A DNA stretch of 64,000 bases from Vibrio tritonius (GTDB lineage Bacteria; Pseudomonadota; Gammaproteobacteria; Enterobacterales; Vibrionaceae): the NCBI RefSeq assembly GCF_001547935.1, contig NZ_AP014636.1, positions 620,001-684,000 of the forward strand, in the 5' to 3' direction. The notes beneath the pieces were generated by a model. The model was not told the DNA's origin and made no database searches. It was given only the letters and a program-made list of their open reading frames with translations. Numbering within the stretch: the first letter of the stretch is position 1; each line of letters begins with the position of its first letter. Below, in pieces: positions 50,978 to 60,288 of this stretch. A program made the position numbers and the translations under genes.

Positions 50978-51592
50978 ATGACATTTACTACTTGGTTATC
51001 TCTTTTTGCTGTTGCCCTGTTAGGGGCGATGTCTCCTGGGCCTAGTTTAGCAATGGTGGTGAAACACACCTTAGCGGGTGGGCGATCAAATGGGTTGTGT
51101 ACCGCATGGGCGCATGCGTGTGGTATCGCGATGTACGCCTTTATTACCATGATTGGTTTGGCAGTGGTTCTTCACAATATGCCCGTGGTATTTGATGCCA
51201 TTAGTTATGCTGGTGCGCTCTATCTTGCGTATCTTGGTGTGATGGCGCTGCGCTCAAAAGGCGGCGTTGCGGCGCGGATGGAAAGTGGTGAGCGAGTTAG
51301 TAATTTGCAGTCTGCGAAAGAAGGCATTTTGATTTCAGTGCTGAACCCGAAAATCACCCTGTTTTTTATTGCGCTGTTTAGCCAATTTGTCAGCATCGGC
51401 CATACAGTTGGCGCAAAAGCGACCATTGTCATGACACCATTTATCGTCGATGGCATGTGGTATACGTTAATCGTCTTGTTACTTTCAAACGCCGCGGTGT
51501 TGGATAGGCTAAGAGCGAAAGCAGCATGGATTGACCGAGTCTCCGGGTGTGTGCTGTTAGCACTTGCTCTACGCGTGGTGGTCAGCATCTAA
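50978..51592 (+). CDS. LysE/RhtB-family amino acid exporter
   Basis: 204 residues with six helices. The N-terminal GAMSPGPSLAMVVKHTL (about 16-32) with the conserved PGP, and GALYLAYLGVMALRSK (about 75-90), are diagnostic of LysE/RhtB exporters. Substrate unknown. It has no clear ribosome site. A strong terminator follows. Confidence 0.87.
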   Translation: MTFTTWLSLFAVALLGAMSPGPSLAMVVKHTLAGGRSNGLCTAWAHACGIAMYAFITMIGLAVVLHNMPVVFDAISYAGALYLAYLGVMALRSKGGVAARMESGERVSNLQSAKEGILISVLNPKITLFFIALFSQFVSIGHTVGAKATIVMTPFIVDGMWYTLIVLLLSNAAVLDRLRAKAAWIDRVSGCVLLALALRVVVSI

Positions 51593-51640
51593 TATTGGCA
51601 GTTCACGACAAACTGCAATGCGTAAATACGCAAAAAAGGG

Positions 51641-51676
51641 AAAGCCGATAAACGAGTCATACGTTTATCGGCTTTG
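51641..51676 (+). terminator. Terminator after the LysE-family gene
   Basis: AAAGCCGATAAACG and CGTTTATCGGCTTT are 14-bp perfect arms around seven bases. Confidence 0.85.
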
Positions 51677-51763
51677 TTCTGTTTATCGAATCTAGGTTTA
51701 ACGAGCTTCGTTTTTTAAGTTAGGTCTATCGATAAGTGCCAGTGGTTATCGTCGGGGTCGCTT

Positions 51764-51985
51764 CTATTTACGAGACACTTCTTCGAACTCACCATCAATT
51801 ACGCGGTCTTGGCGATCTGCCCGCTCGTTTTGTGGTTGATGAAACGAGTTGCGGCGAATTTGTTGATTCAGTTTTTTACCTGTAATCAAGGCAATGATGG
51901 TCAATGGAATGGCGACCAGCACGCTAAAAATCAGAGCAAATAGGCCGGTGGCAACCGCCAATGCGGCAACAATAAATCGGCTCAT
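51764..51985 (-). CDS. Small membrane protein
   Basis: 73 residues. One or two hydrophobic segments (about 4-36) are followed by a basic/acidic tail (QQIRRNSFHQPQNERADRQD). GAGAGAGGT precedes the ATG. No family recognised. It diverges from hcp. Confidence 0.6.
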   Translation of the reverse strand: MSRFIVAALAVATGLFALIFSVLVAIPLTIIALITGKKLNQQIRRNSFHQPQNERADRQDRVIDGEFEEVSRK

Positions 51986-52158
51986 AAAATTACCTCTCTC
52001 TGTTAATGTCCGGCTACTGTAACAAAGCTTAGATGAATAGGGTATGAATATCCGCTTTCAATGTGCGTTAATCCTCATGTCGTTTGTAACAAAATGCAGT
52101 TAATTCGTTTTGGATGCGAGATGAGTGCTTTGGATTCAGGCGGTTAAGTTTGTTTATG

Positions 52159-52171
52159 TGTCAAATTGACA
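52159..52171. promoter_or_regulatory. Palindrome in the hcp upstream region
   Basis: TGTCAAATTGACA is a perfect inverted repeat of six bases around one. It lies about 235 bp before hcp, in a 420-bp A/T-rich gap with no gene (51986-52404). The binder is unknown; it does not match the usual NsrR or FNR sites. Confidence 0.35.
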
Positions 52172-52404
52172 TGAAAAAGTTAATTTGAAGTCTGGTTGTT
52201 AGGTTAATTTGACCATTTTAATGGTAGGGTTATATATAAATTATAATACTTTCAATGAGTTAAATTTTGGCATGCATTGTGCCATAGGTTCTCCATCATC
52301 GGTAGTTCGTTTGCGGTTTTAATAGACAAAACAAGCAGATGGATTATGTGACTACCGACCCTGTATCAAATGCGCCATAGAGCGTGATTAACTGGAGAGC
52401 TAAT

Positions 52405-54066
52405 ATGTTTTGTATCCAATGTGAACAAACCGTCCAAACCCCAACTGGCAAAGGGTGTTCATACACACGTGGTGTGTGTGGGAAAACCGCAGAAGTATCG
52501 GATTTGCAAGATGTCTTAGTGTATTCCTTACAAGGGGTTTCCTACTGGGCGGATCAAGCACGCTTGTTAGGTTTAACGACAGAACAAGTCGACCATTGGG
52601 CACCACAAGCGTTTTTCGCGACACTGACAAACGTGAACTTTGATCCTTTGCGCATTATGGAACTCGCAGCTGAGGCAGAGCACTTTAAACAAACGTTGGC
52701 CTCGTTGGTAAAAAGTGCAGCGATGACCCAAGACGTAGAGCTTACTCATATTCCGCTAGCCGCAACCATGGTATTACCGACCGACTATGACGAGCTTCTT
52801 GAGTTTGCGCCTCAAGCGGCAGTGAACCGAGGCAAAGATAAGGTGCACGAAGATGTGATTGGCCTACGTTTGCTGTGTTTATACGGTCTAAAAGGTGCGG
52901 CGGCTTATCTGGAACACGCACGAGTATTAGGCCAAACCAACGCTGAGGTGTACGGTCAATATCACGAGCTTATGGCATGGCTTGCCGCAGAGCCTGAAGA
53001 TCTTGGCGCTCTGTTAGATACGTCAATGCAAATTGGCTTAATGAACTATCGCATCATGCAGATGCTCGATGAAGGCGAAACCACAACCTTTGGTCACCCT
53101 GAACCGACCCAAGTGAATGTAAAACCGGTTAAAGGCAAATGCATTTTGGTGTCAGGTCATGACCTGCATGATCTAGAGAAGATCCTACAGCAGACGGAAG
53201 GCAAAGGCATCAATGTGTATACCAATGGTGAAATGCTGCCTGCACATGCGTATCCACAATTGAAAAAATACCCTCATTTAGTGGGTAACTACGGTAGTGC
53301 ATGGCAAAACCAGCAAAAAGAGTTCGCCAATTTCCCGGGGGCGATTGTCATGACATCTAACTGTCTGCTTAACCCAGAAGTTGGCCAGTACGCGGATCGC
53401 ATTTTTACCCGTTCTATTGTGGGATGGCCGGGTGTTGCGCATATAGAAGGGGATGATTTTTCTGCTGCTATTGAATGCGCGCTGGCTTTGCCGGGGTTCC
53501 AATACGATGAAATTGAACATTGGATTACAGTTGGCTTTGGTCGTAACGCGTTGATGGCTGCCGCTCCTGCGGTGATTGACCAAATCAAACAAGGCAATAT
53601 CAGTCACTTCTTCCTTGTAGGGGGATGTGATGGCTATCGTCCAGAGCGTCACTACTACACCGATTTTGTCGAACAAGCACCAAAAGACAGCCTAATTTTA
53701 ACCTTGGCGTGTGGCAAATACCGCTTTAATACCAAAGATCTTGGTGACATTAATGGTATTCCACGTCTGCTCGATGTGGGCCAATGTAATGATGCGTATT
53801 CTGCCATTCAGCTTGCCTTGGCACTGAGTAATGAATTTGATTGTGGCGTAAACGACCTACCGTTGACATTAGTGTTGTCTTGGTTTGAACAAAAAGCGAT
53901 TGTGATTCTGCTAACCTTATTTGCATTGGGCATTAAGGGCATTTACGCAGGGCCGACTGTGCCACCATTCCTAACGGATAATTTGCTGGCGATCATTCAA
54001 GAGAAGTTTGATTTGCGTGCGATCAGCACACCAGAGCAAGACCTCAATACCATCCTTGCTGCGTAA
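52405..54066 (+). CDS. hcp: Hybrid cluster protein (NO/hydroxylamine reductase)
   Basis: 553 residues. Hcp reduces nitric oxide or hydroxylamine in anaerobic nitrosative stress. The N-terminal cluster motif is C-X2-C-X11-C-X6-C (Cys3, 6, 18, 25), the [2Fe-2S] form found in E. coli-type Hcp. Later Cys/His/Glu ligands of the hybrid cluster appear in the conserved [20 protein letters not shown] and LACGKYRF segments. GGAGA seven bases before ATG 52405 sets the start; the frame opens earlier at a non-conserved GTG. The usual partner hcr is not next to it. Confidence 0.95.
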   Translation: MFCIQCEQTVQTPTGKGCSYTRGVCGKTAEVSDLQDVLVYSLQGVSYWADQARLLGLTTEQVDHWAPQAFFATLTNVNFDPLRIMELAAEAEHFKQTLASLVKSAAMTQDVELTHIPLAATMVLPTDYDELLEFAPQAAVNRGKDKVHEDVIGLRLLCLYGLKGAAAYLEHARVLGQTNAEVYGQYHELMAWLAAEPEDLGALLDTSMQIGLMNYRIMQMLDEGETTTFGHPEPTQVNVKPVKGKCILVSGHDLHDLEKILQQTEGKGINVYTNGEMLPAHAYPQLKKYPHLVGNYGSAWQNQQKEFANFPGAIVMTSNCLLNPEVGQYADRIFTRSIVGWPGVAHIEGDDFSAAIECALALPGFQYDEIEHWITVGFGRNALMAAAPAVIDQIKQGNISHFFLVGGCDGYRPERHYYTDFVEQAPKDSLILTLACGKYRFNTKDLGDINGIPRLLDVGQCNDAYSAIQLALALSNEFDCGVNDLPLTLVLSWFEQKAIVILLTLFALGIKGIYAGPTVPPFLTDNLLAIIQEKFDLRAISTPEQDLNTILAA

Positions 54067-54084
54067 GCACTTCTATCAATAGGT

Positions 54085-54116
54085 GAATAGCTCGTTTTAA
54101 CTGCAACGAGCTATTC
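54085..54116 (+). terminator. Hairpin after hcp
   Basis: GAATAGCTCGTT and AACGAGCTATTC are perfect 12-bp arms around an 8-base loop, 18 bp after the stop. Confidence 0.75.
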
Positions 54117-54208
54117 ATAATTTGACATCTCTTTGATACACCTCATGAAGTGGATCACATTTTACTTTTAGTATACAGTCACTTTTTGTCCCAAGGCCTG
54201 AGGTCAAG

Positions 54209-55861
54209 GTGTATATCGAACAACTTATGATGTTGCTAGCGGTGTTTGAACGAGCAGCCCTAATGCTCATGACACTGTTTTTGCTAACACGTACTCATCT
54301 ATTCCAATCCATTGTTATTAAACGTCACCGTCGCCCTTTTGAAACCGCCATTGTGTCTGGGTTGTTTATCTTTTTTGCGGTGTTTAGTACTTACACTGGG
54401 TTGAATGTGTCTGGTTCCCTGGTCAATGTGCGCATTATCGCGATATTGTCTGGCGGCATTCTCTTTGGCCCTTGGGTTGGTATTCCCGCTGGTTTAGTAT
54501 CTGGCGTGCACCGCTACTTAATTGATATGAACGGCCCAACCTCGCAAGCCTGTTTAATCACCAGTATCATGGCCGGTCTTTTAGCAACGTGGATTCACGC
54601 TCGTTGTCCTAAGGGGCAGTACGCTAAGTGGGGGATTGCTGCCGGGATGTTCTGTGAAGCGATCACCATGGCGCTTATCTTGCTGCTAAATGATGACGTT
54701 GCACTGGCACAATCCATCGTGCGCGAAATCGCAATGCCGATGATCATTGGCGCGGTGTGTATTGGTCTTATTATTATCTTGGTTCAAGATCTCGATGAAG
54801 AAAAAGATAAAGTGGCAGCGCTGCAAGCGAAATTGGCGCTTAACATTGCGAATAAAACCTTACCGCATTTTCGTAAAGCCGATCGCGACTCGCTAACCAA
54901 AGTGTGTGCGATTATTCGCAAAGAAACTGAGGCAGATGCGGTGGCGATTACCGACACCCAAGATGTTAAAGCTTATGTAGGTATCGGTCAGGAGAATTTC
55001 CTCGATGCCCACCACAAAATCAGTTACATGACGCAGCAAGCGGTGAACTTGGGAAAACAGATCATCAGTAACGATTTGAATGTGCATGATTTCCACTCAT
55101 TGCTGATCATTCCTTTATGGGAAAATGGCCAAGTTACGGGCACGCTGAAAATTTTCTATTGTCAGCCACACCGTATTCGCCAAGCGTTAAGGGAAATGGC
55201 GATTGGTTTATCACAACTGATTTCAACACAAATCGAAGTGTCCAAAATCGACCAGCTTAAAACCATGGCGAGTAAAGCTGAATTCTCAGCATTACAAAAT
55301 AAAATTAACCCGCATTTTTTGTTTAATGCGCTAAATGCTATTTCGACGCTGGTGCGAATTCAGCCCGATAAAGCGCGTCAGTTGATTGCTAACTTGGCGG
55401 ACTTTTTGCGCTTTAATTTGGAAAAGGGCGACGATTTAATTGATATCCAAGAAGAGCTGCAACAGGTGCGAGACTATGTTGCGATAGAGCAAGCGCGGTT
55501 TGGTAACAAACTGGAAGTGATCTTTGATGTGGATCCCATCCATTTTGCGATTCCGCCATTATTGATTCAACCGCTGGTGGAGAATGCGATTCAGCACGGA
55601 GTCGTGCCGCTGGGGGCTCCCGCGCAAGTGACCATTTCGGTCAAACGAGACGGCGAGCGTGCTCAAGTGATGATTAAAGACTCTGGTGTGGGTATTCGCC
55701 AAGAAGTGATCAATAAAGTCTACAAAGGCACCATGGATAGCCATCGTATCGGATTGGTGAATGTTCACCAACGCGTGGCTTTACTTTATGGGCAAGGGTT
55801 GACGATTGAGCGCCTGAATCCTGGTACAGAAATTTCTTTTTACGTTAATAACATCGGGTAA
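54209..55861 (+). CDS. ypdA: Sensor histidine kinase YpdA (LytS family, pyruvate-sensing)
   Basis: 550 residues from a GTG start behind GAGGT. The 5TM-LYT sensor occupies about 1-195 (GSLVNVRIIAILSGGILFGP and AGLVSGVHRYLID are family marks). A GAF domain covers about 215-345. The LytS kinase domain follows, with the phospho-acceptor His in NKINPHFLFNALNAIS (about 366-381) and ATPase motifs LIQPLVENAIQHG and DSGVGI. In E. coli YpdA senses pyruvate and drives YpdB to turn on yhjX. The adjacent ypdB and a YhjX-like gene downstream support this name over the paralogous BtsS. Confidence 0.88.
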   Translation: MYIEQLMMLLAVFERAALMLMTLFLLTRTHLFQSIVIKRHRRPFETAIVSGLFIFFAVFSTYTGLNVSGSLVNVRIIAILSGGILFGPWVGIPAGLVSGVHRYLIDMNGPTSQACLITSIMAGLLATWIHARCPKGQYAKWGIAAGMFCEAITMALILLLNDDVALAQSIVREIAMPMIIGAVCIGLIIILVQDLDEEKDKVAALQAKLALNIANKTLPHFRKADRDSLTKVCAIIRKETEADAVAITDTQDVKAYVGIGQENFLDAHHKISYMTQQAVNLGKQIISNDLNVHDFHSLLIIPLWENGQVTGTLKIFYCQPHRIRQALREMAIGLSQLISTQIEVSKIDQLKTMASKAEFSALQNKINPHFLFNALNAISTLVRIQPDKARQLIANLADFLRFNLEKGDDLIDIQEELQQVRDYVAIEQARFGNKLEVIFDVDPIHFAIPPLLIQPLVENAIQHGVVPLGAPAQVTISVKRDGERAQVMIKDSGVGIRQEVINKVYKGTMDSHRIGLVNVHQRVALLYGQGLTIERLNPGTEISFYVNNIG

Positions 55862-55864
55862 ATT

Positions 55865-56599
55865 ATGCTAAAAGCGTTAATTGTCGAAGATGAATATCTT
55901 GCTCGCGAAGAGCTGACTTATCTGGTTCAAACTTATAGTCAAATTGAAGTGGTGGCCGCATTTGATGATGGCCTTGAAGCGTTTAAATATCTGCAGCAAA
56001 ACAAGGTTGATGTGGTGTTTTTGGATATCAACATTCCATCCATTGATGGGATGTTATTGGCGCGCAATATCCATCAATTTTCCCAAAAACCGCATATTGT
56101 CTTTACGACCGCGTATAAAGAATTTGCAGTGGATGCATTTGAACTTGAAGCGTTTGATTATCTGCTCAAGCCACTAAACGAAGAGCGAGTAAAGCGGCTG
56201 TTAAGCAAGCTTGAAAGCGTGGCATTGGCCAATGAGCCTGTGATGGTTGAAGAGGCGATAGAAAGTCGCCCAGACACAATTAACTTGATGAAAGACAACC
56301 GCATATGTGTCACTCCCGTAGAAGAGGTTCGGTATGCAGAGGCGCAGGAAAAAATCACCTTGGTCTTTACTGCAGACGGGGAGTTTTCGGTGCCGTATAG
56401 CATCAGTGAATTGATGGAAAAATTACCTGAAAATCAGTTTTTCCGTTGTCATCGTTCCTACTGTGTAAACTTAAAATGCATTGCAGAAATCATCCCTTGG
56501 ATGAACAGCACCTATATGCTTAAGCTTCACGACATCAAAGAAAAAGTGCCAGTCAGTCGCGGTAACATAAAAGCCTTCCGTGAAATGATGCACCTGTAA
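55865..56599 (+). CDS. ypdB: Response regulator YpdB (LytTR family)
   Basis: 244 residues. The receiver domain (about 2-118) has the phospho-acceptor Asp in VVFLDINIPSIDG, and TTAYKEFAVDAFELEAFDYL is typical of the LytTR class. The LytTR DNA-binding domain covers about 140-243 (FFRCHRSYCVNL). The gene follows ypdA after three bases. Its likely target is the YhjX-like transporter gene 150 bp downstream. Confidence 0.88.
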   Translation: MLKALIVEDEYLAREELTYLVQTYSQIEVVAAFDDGLEAFKYLQQNKVDVVFLDINIPSIDGMLLARNIHQFSQKPHIVFTTAYKEFAVDAFELEAFDYLLKPLNEERVKRLLSKLESVALANEPVMVEEAIESRPDTINLMKDNRICVTPVEEVRYAEAQEKITLVFTADGEFSVPYSISELMEKLPENQFFRCHRSYCVNLKCIAEIIPWMNSTYMLKLHDIKEKVPVSRGNIKAFREMMHL

Positions 56600-56612
56600 T
56601 TCATGCCTAAAT

Positions 56613-56644
56613 AATGCAATTCATTCCCGTGAATTGCATTTCAT
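56613..56644 (+). promoter_or_regulatory. Direct repeat resembling a YpdB site, overlapping a hairpin
   Basis: TGCAATTCAT (56615) and TGCATTTCAT (56635) repeat with a 20-bp period, close to the GGCATTTCAT-type direct repeat known for E. coli YpdB (21-bp period). The same bases form a perfect hairpin, AATGCAATTCA with TGAATTGCATT, so this may instead, or also, be the ypdB terminator. Confidence 0.45.
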
Positions 56645-56751
56645 TTTATACTTTCGCCAACCTATTGTATCCCGTTTAGCGCTTTGTATTCTGTAAGCAA
56701 ATGAGGTGGTTTTGGTCCACTGAATATCTTCTCTACTCTTGGAGTTTTGCT

Positions 56752-57993
56752 ATGAATACACAGCTTTCAAACAGTAAAAGAATGCTGACTTTGGCCGGCA
56801 CAGTGCTGACACAATTTGCCTTAGGCTCTGTTTATACTTGGAGTCTATTCAACTCTCCTTTATCTGAAAAACTGGGTGATCCAATCAGCCAAGTGGCGTT
56901 CTCTTTTGGTATCTTAAGTCTAGCTCTGGCGGTTGCTTCATCGCTTTCAGGTAAGCTGCAAGAGCGTTTCGGTGTTCGTAACGTGACCATTGGTGCAGGC
57001 CTACTTTTGGGTGTTAGCCTTGTATTGACTGCCCATGCATCAAACCTATTCATGCTTTACCTATTTGCAGGGCTGTTGGTTGGTTTTGCTGATGGTACCG
57101 GCTACCTAATGACACTAACTAACTGCGTTAAGTTCTTCCCAGAACGTAAAGGCCTTGCTTCTGCATGTGCTATCGGTGCATACGGTCTTGGCAGCTTGGG
57201 CTTTAAATTCATTAATATGTACTTACTAGAGCATTTTGGTCTAGCGCAAACCTTCAACCTATGGGGTGGTTTGGCTATGGTAATGGTGATTATCGGTGGT
57301 TTGATGATGACCGATGCGCCTAAACAGACAGCGAAAGCTGCTGATGCTGAAGATACAGCCGAAGTAACGCATGACTTCACGCTTGCGGAAGCGATTAAAA
57401 CGTCTCAATTTTGGATGTTGGCTGTGATGTTCCTAACCGTGTGTATGTCTGGTCTATACGTTATCGGTGTTGCAAAAGATGTCGGCCAAAACTACGTTCA
57501 CCTAGATGGTTCGACAGCTGCCTCTGCAGTAGCGGTTATCGCAGTAGCTAACCTAATGGGTCGCCTAGTGCTGGGTATCATGTCCGACCGCGTTGCTCGT
57601 ATCCGTGTTATTGCATTAGCCTTAGTGGTTTGTCTGGTTGGTGTAAGTTCACTGCTGTTCCTTCACCTAAACAGCCTAAGCTTCTTCTTTGCTGTTGCGT
57701 GTATCGCGTTTAGCTTCGGTGGCACGATTACCGTTTACCCTTCATTAGTGAGCGACTTCTTTGGTCTGAACAACGTAACGAAAAACTACGGTTTGATTTA
57801 CCTAGGCTTCGGTGTGGGCAGTTTCGCAGGTTCAATCATCGCTTCACTGTTTGGTGGTTTCGTAGCAACGTTTTACGTGATGCTAGCTCTATTGGTGGTG
57901 TCTCTTGTAATGGCTATCACCATTAAAATGCCTGGTACACCTAAATCTGACCACGCAAATGCATCACGCTCAATTCCAGTTCAACAAAACTAA
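56752..57993 (+). CDS. OFA-family MFS transporter, YhjX-like (pyruvate)
   Basis: 413 residues, twelve helices. The N-terminus (GTVLTQFALGSVYTWSLFN, about 12-30) and FADGTGYLMTLTNCVKFFPERKG in two parts (about 108-130) match the oxalate/formate antiporter-like group that includes YhjX. E. coli YhjX is the YpdAB target and imports pyruvate. TGGAG ten bases upstream supports ATG 56752; an earlier ATG at 56701 adds an unlikely leader. A strong terminator follows. The link to pyruvate is inferred from context. Confidence 0.82.
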   Translation: MNTQLSNSKRMLTLAGTVLTQFALGSVYTWSLFNSPLSEKLGDPISQVAFSFGILSLALAVASSLSGKLQERFGVRNVTIGAGLLLGVSLVLTAHASNLFMLYLFAGLLVGFADGTGYLMTLTNCVKFFPERKGLASACAIGAYGLGSLGFKFINMYLLEHFGLAQTFNLWGGLAMVMVIIGGLMMTDAPKQTAKAADAEDTAEVTHDFTLAEAIKTSQFWMLAVMFLTVCMSGLYVIGVAKDVGQNYVHLDGSTAASAVAVIAVANLMGRLVLGIMSDRVARIRVIALALVVCLVGVSSLLFLHLNSLSFFFAVACIAFSFGGTITVYPSLVSDFFGLNNVTKNYGLIYLGFGVGSFAGSIIASLFGGFVATFYVMLALLVVSLVMAITIKMPGTPKSDHANASRSIPVQQN

Positions 57994-58017
57994 TATTGGC
58001 TCCTCTCATTGATGCCA

Positions 58018-58049
58018 AACAGCCGACCATTGTGGTCGGCTGTTTTTTT
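58018..58049 (+). terminator. Terminator after the YhjX-like gene
   Basis: AACAGCCGACCA and TGGTCGGCTGTT pair perfectly and are followed by seven Ts. Confidence 0.9.
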
Positions 58050-58070
58050 ATGGGCTTTAAAACGATATAT

Positions 58071-59660
58071 TTAGCAACCAGAGGTGTTGAGAGGTATGAG
58101 CGGCTGCGCATGACGTTCATTGAAATAAGCAATTAAATCATCAGCAGGTAGGGCTTTAGAGAAGTAAAATCCCTGAATATAAGAAACCCGCATTTGCTTG
58201 AGTATCATCAATTGTTCATGGGTTTCAACACCTTCGACAATGGCCTTCATGTTGAGGGAATCAGAGATTTGCAACATCGATTCTAGTAACATTGTAAGGT
58301 GCGGCTCATGACCTAAGTTTTTAATGAATACCTTGTCTATTTTCATGGTATGAAACGCAAATTGACGCACAAAATCTAACCCAGAATAGCCGGTGCCAAA
58401 GTCGTCCACGAAAAGACGGATTTTTAATGCATGTAAACGAGCAATATTTTTTGACACTATAGCCAGTTCTTGGGCTGAGAAATTACCATTTTCGGTTATT
58501 TCAAAAGCGAACCAATCACTAAACTTAGGGTGTGATAAAACCAATTCACCAATATATTGAGTGAACGATTCCGTTAATAACAACTCGCGATCAATATTGA
58601 TGCTTACGTATTTGTTTTGCATCGTTTCTGGATAGTGTTGATGCATTAAAATGCACTGTTCTATCACTAATTCGGTTAACTCCCGAATATGACCAGTGCG
58701 TTGTATTAGAGGAATAAAAACATCCGGTGGAATATTTCCTTGCGTGGGGTGGTTCCAGCGAGTTAATGCTTCGCAGCCGATGGGAAGTTCCGTTTGTGTA
58801 TCAATGATGGGTTGGAAGTAAGTGTTTAACTCTCTGTTTTTAATGGCATTTACAACTGCATATTCTAAGCTTAGTTTTTCTGCGTTTAAGCGACGTTTAT
58901 GAAGATGGTTAATCAGTATGATGAGATAAAGAACGAGGAAAAGCCAGCTATAGGTAAATAGATAATGAGCATAAGTATAAAATGAAAGGTGGAGTTCAAC
59001 TTGAACAGGGAAGAGCTTTGACTCAAACATCATTTGGCGCAGTATGTTATGGTTGTTATTACCTGACGATACTTTATGTTTATTAATAAACATCGCAAAA
59101 TTCAAATTATGTGGTAATAGCCTCATTTGAATATCACGTACCAAATATCTAGGCGGAATACTAATACTTAAACCATAACGTTCTTGATTAGCAAATAAAT
59201 ATAAAATGGTATATTCCCTAGTGAGAGCTCCTCGAGTGAAGGAAAGCGTTTCATGATTGGGAGCGTTATTCAGTCGTTCTGTAATACTTCGAAATAATTT
59301 GATATCTGCTTCGTTATTATTGTTGGTGCAGAAAATAATGCCTTTAGGGTCAAATATCCCAATTTCTTTGGCGTAGTTTGAGTTAAACGTCGCTGTGCGT
59401 AATTGTCCTATAGTTTCTTCGCATGTTTTATCTTGATAATTATCTAAAATAAAACGTGTTTGCTGTTGGGTTGTTATCAATATGTTATTGATGTAGTCAA
59501 TAGATTGATGCCCTACGTGATTAAAATAGGTATTACTGAAGGCTATCGCAAAGTAAACATAAATAACTAAAGAAGAGAAACAGAGAGCCAAATGAGTTGA
59601 CACGGGGGCAAGATTAAACAATGAAAATGAACGGGCTAGAGAGCGAAATGACCACTGCAT
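58071..59660 (-). CDS. Membrane-bound EAL-domain c-di-GMP phosphodiesterase (CSS-type sensor)
   Basis: 529 residues from ATG 59660 (a TTG at 59711 would add 17). Two membrane helices (about 20-40 and 245-262) flank a periplasmic domain of the CSS-motif kind, with Cys in TCEET and FCTNN. The EAL domain (about 290-525) has CEALTRW, the metal-binding NI and FEITE, DDFGTGYSG, the Lys in KIDKVF and EGVET, so it should cleave c-di-GMP. The periplasmic cysteines may sense redox state, as in E. coli Pdc enzymes; the second cluster here is CTN rather than CSS. Confidence 0.82.
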   Translation of the reverse strand: MQWSFRSLARSFSLFNLAPVSTHLALCFSSLVIYVYFAIAFSNTYFNHVGHQSIDYINNILITTQQQTRFILDNYQDKTCEETIGQLRTATFNSNYAKEIGIFDPKGIIFCTNNNNEADIKLFRSITERLNNAPNHETLSFTRGALTREYTILYLFANQERYGLSISIPPRYLVRDIQMRLLPHNLNFAMFINKHKVSSGNNNHNILRQMMFESKLFPVQVELHLSFYTYAHYLFTYSWLFLVLYLIILINHLHKRRLNAEKLSLEYAVVNAIKNRELNTYFQPIIDTQTELPIGCEALTRWNHPTQGNIPPDVFIPLIQRTGHIRELTELVIEQCILMHQHYPETMQNKYVSINIDRELLLTESFTQYIGELVLSHPKFSDWFAFEITENGNFSAQELAIVSKNIARLHALKIRLFVDDFGTGYSGLDFVRQFAFHTMKIDKVFIKNLGHEPHLTMLLESMLQISDSLNMKAIVEGVETHEQLMILKQMRVSYIQGFYFSKALPADDLIAYFNERHAQPLIPLNTSGC

Positions 59661-59932
59661 AGAGAATAGAGTCCGTACTATTGCTTGGGATACAAAAAAA
59701 ATATATGCCAATGACCATATTGCTGTAATGGTTTATAAGTTAACATCATCAATCCTTTGTAAACGTTTAACTGTTAGTCCATATTCATATATTGAAACAA
59801 GTATGTCAATTAACTCAAACTGTTAAAATGATATTTCTAGTCTAAATGCTCAATCTGACATCATCATGTTGATTTTAAATAACCGAATCATAAATTTAAG
59901 AAGAATAATTTTATTGGGATCATGTTTTTGAA

Positions 59933-60256
59933 ATATATATCCCAATGAACTTAAGATGCAAAATTCAGCTTGTTGATGAGCTCCCAAGGGGAGAGTTGTA
60001 TTCGCGCCTATGCAGCGTTACCGATTTTCTACGTAGTATCACTAGGTATTCCAATCGGAGCCTTGCCTATAAGCGAATACCTTCTCGCTGAAACCGCAGC
60101 TTGAGGTTACTTGGGTATAGAGATTAAAACGTAAAAATCACACATTCCGCGGGCTAGAGATTTCATTCGTGCCAATAGTGTCTATTCTTTTTATAGGAAA
60201 CTTATACCCAAATGACCTTCTCGCTGAAACCGCATCTTGAGGTTACTTGGGTATAT
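59933..60256. repeat. MITE-like palindromic repeats before the hybrid kinase gene
   Basis: CTTCTCGCTGAAACCGCA followed by CTTGAGGTTACTTGGGTATA occurs at about 60080-60120 and again at about 60212-60256. An inverted, diverged copy (ATCCCAATGAACTTAAGATG...TTCAGC) starts at 59937. The stretch 59937-60120 is thus bounded by inverted copies, and 60204-60256 is a shorter palindrome with TATACCC and GGGTATA ends. No gene lies in 59712-60288. Confidence 0.75.
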
Positions 60257-60288
60257 CACAAACGTTACTCATAGAACGGATTTTTGCC

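Noticed and set aside
60247..60288. TTG start for the hybrid kinase
   Set aside because: It lies in the palindromic repeat; the membrane helix begins properly after ATG 60289.
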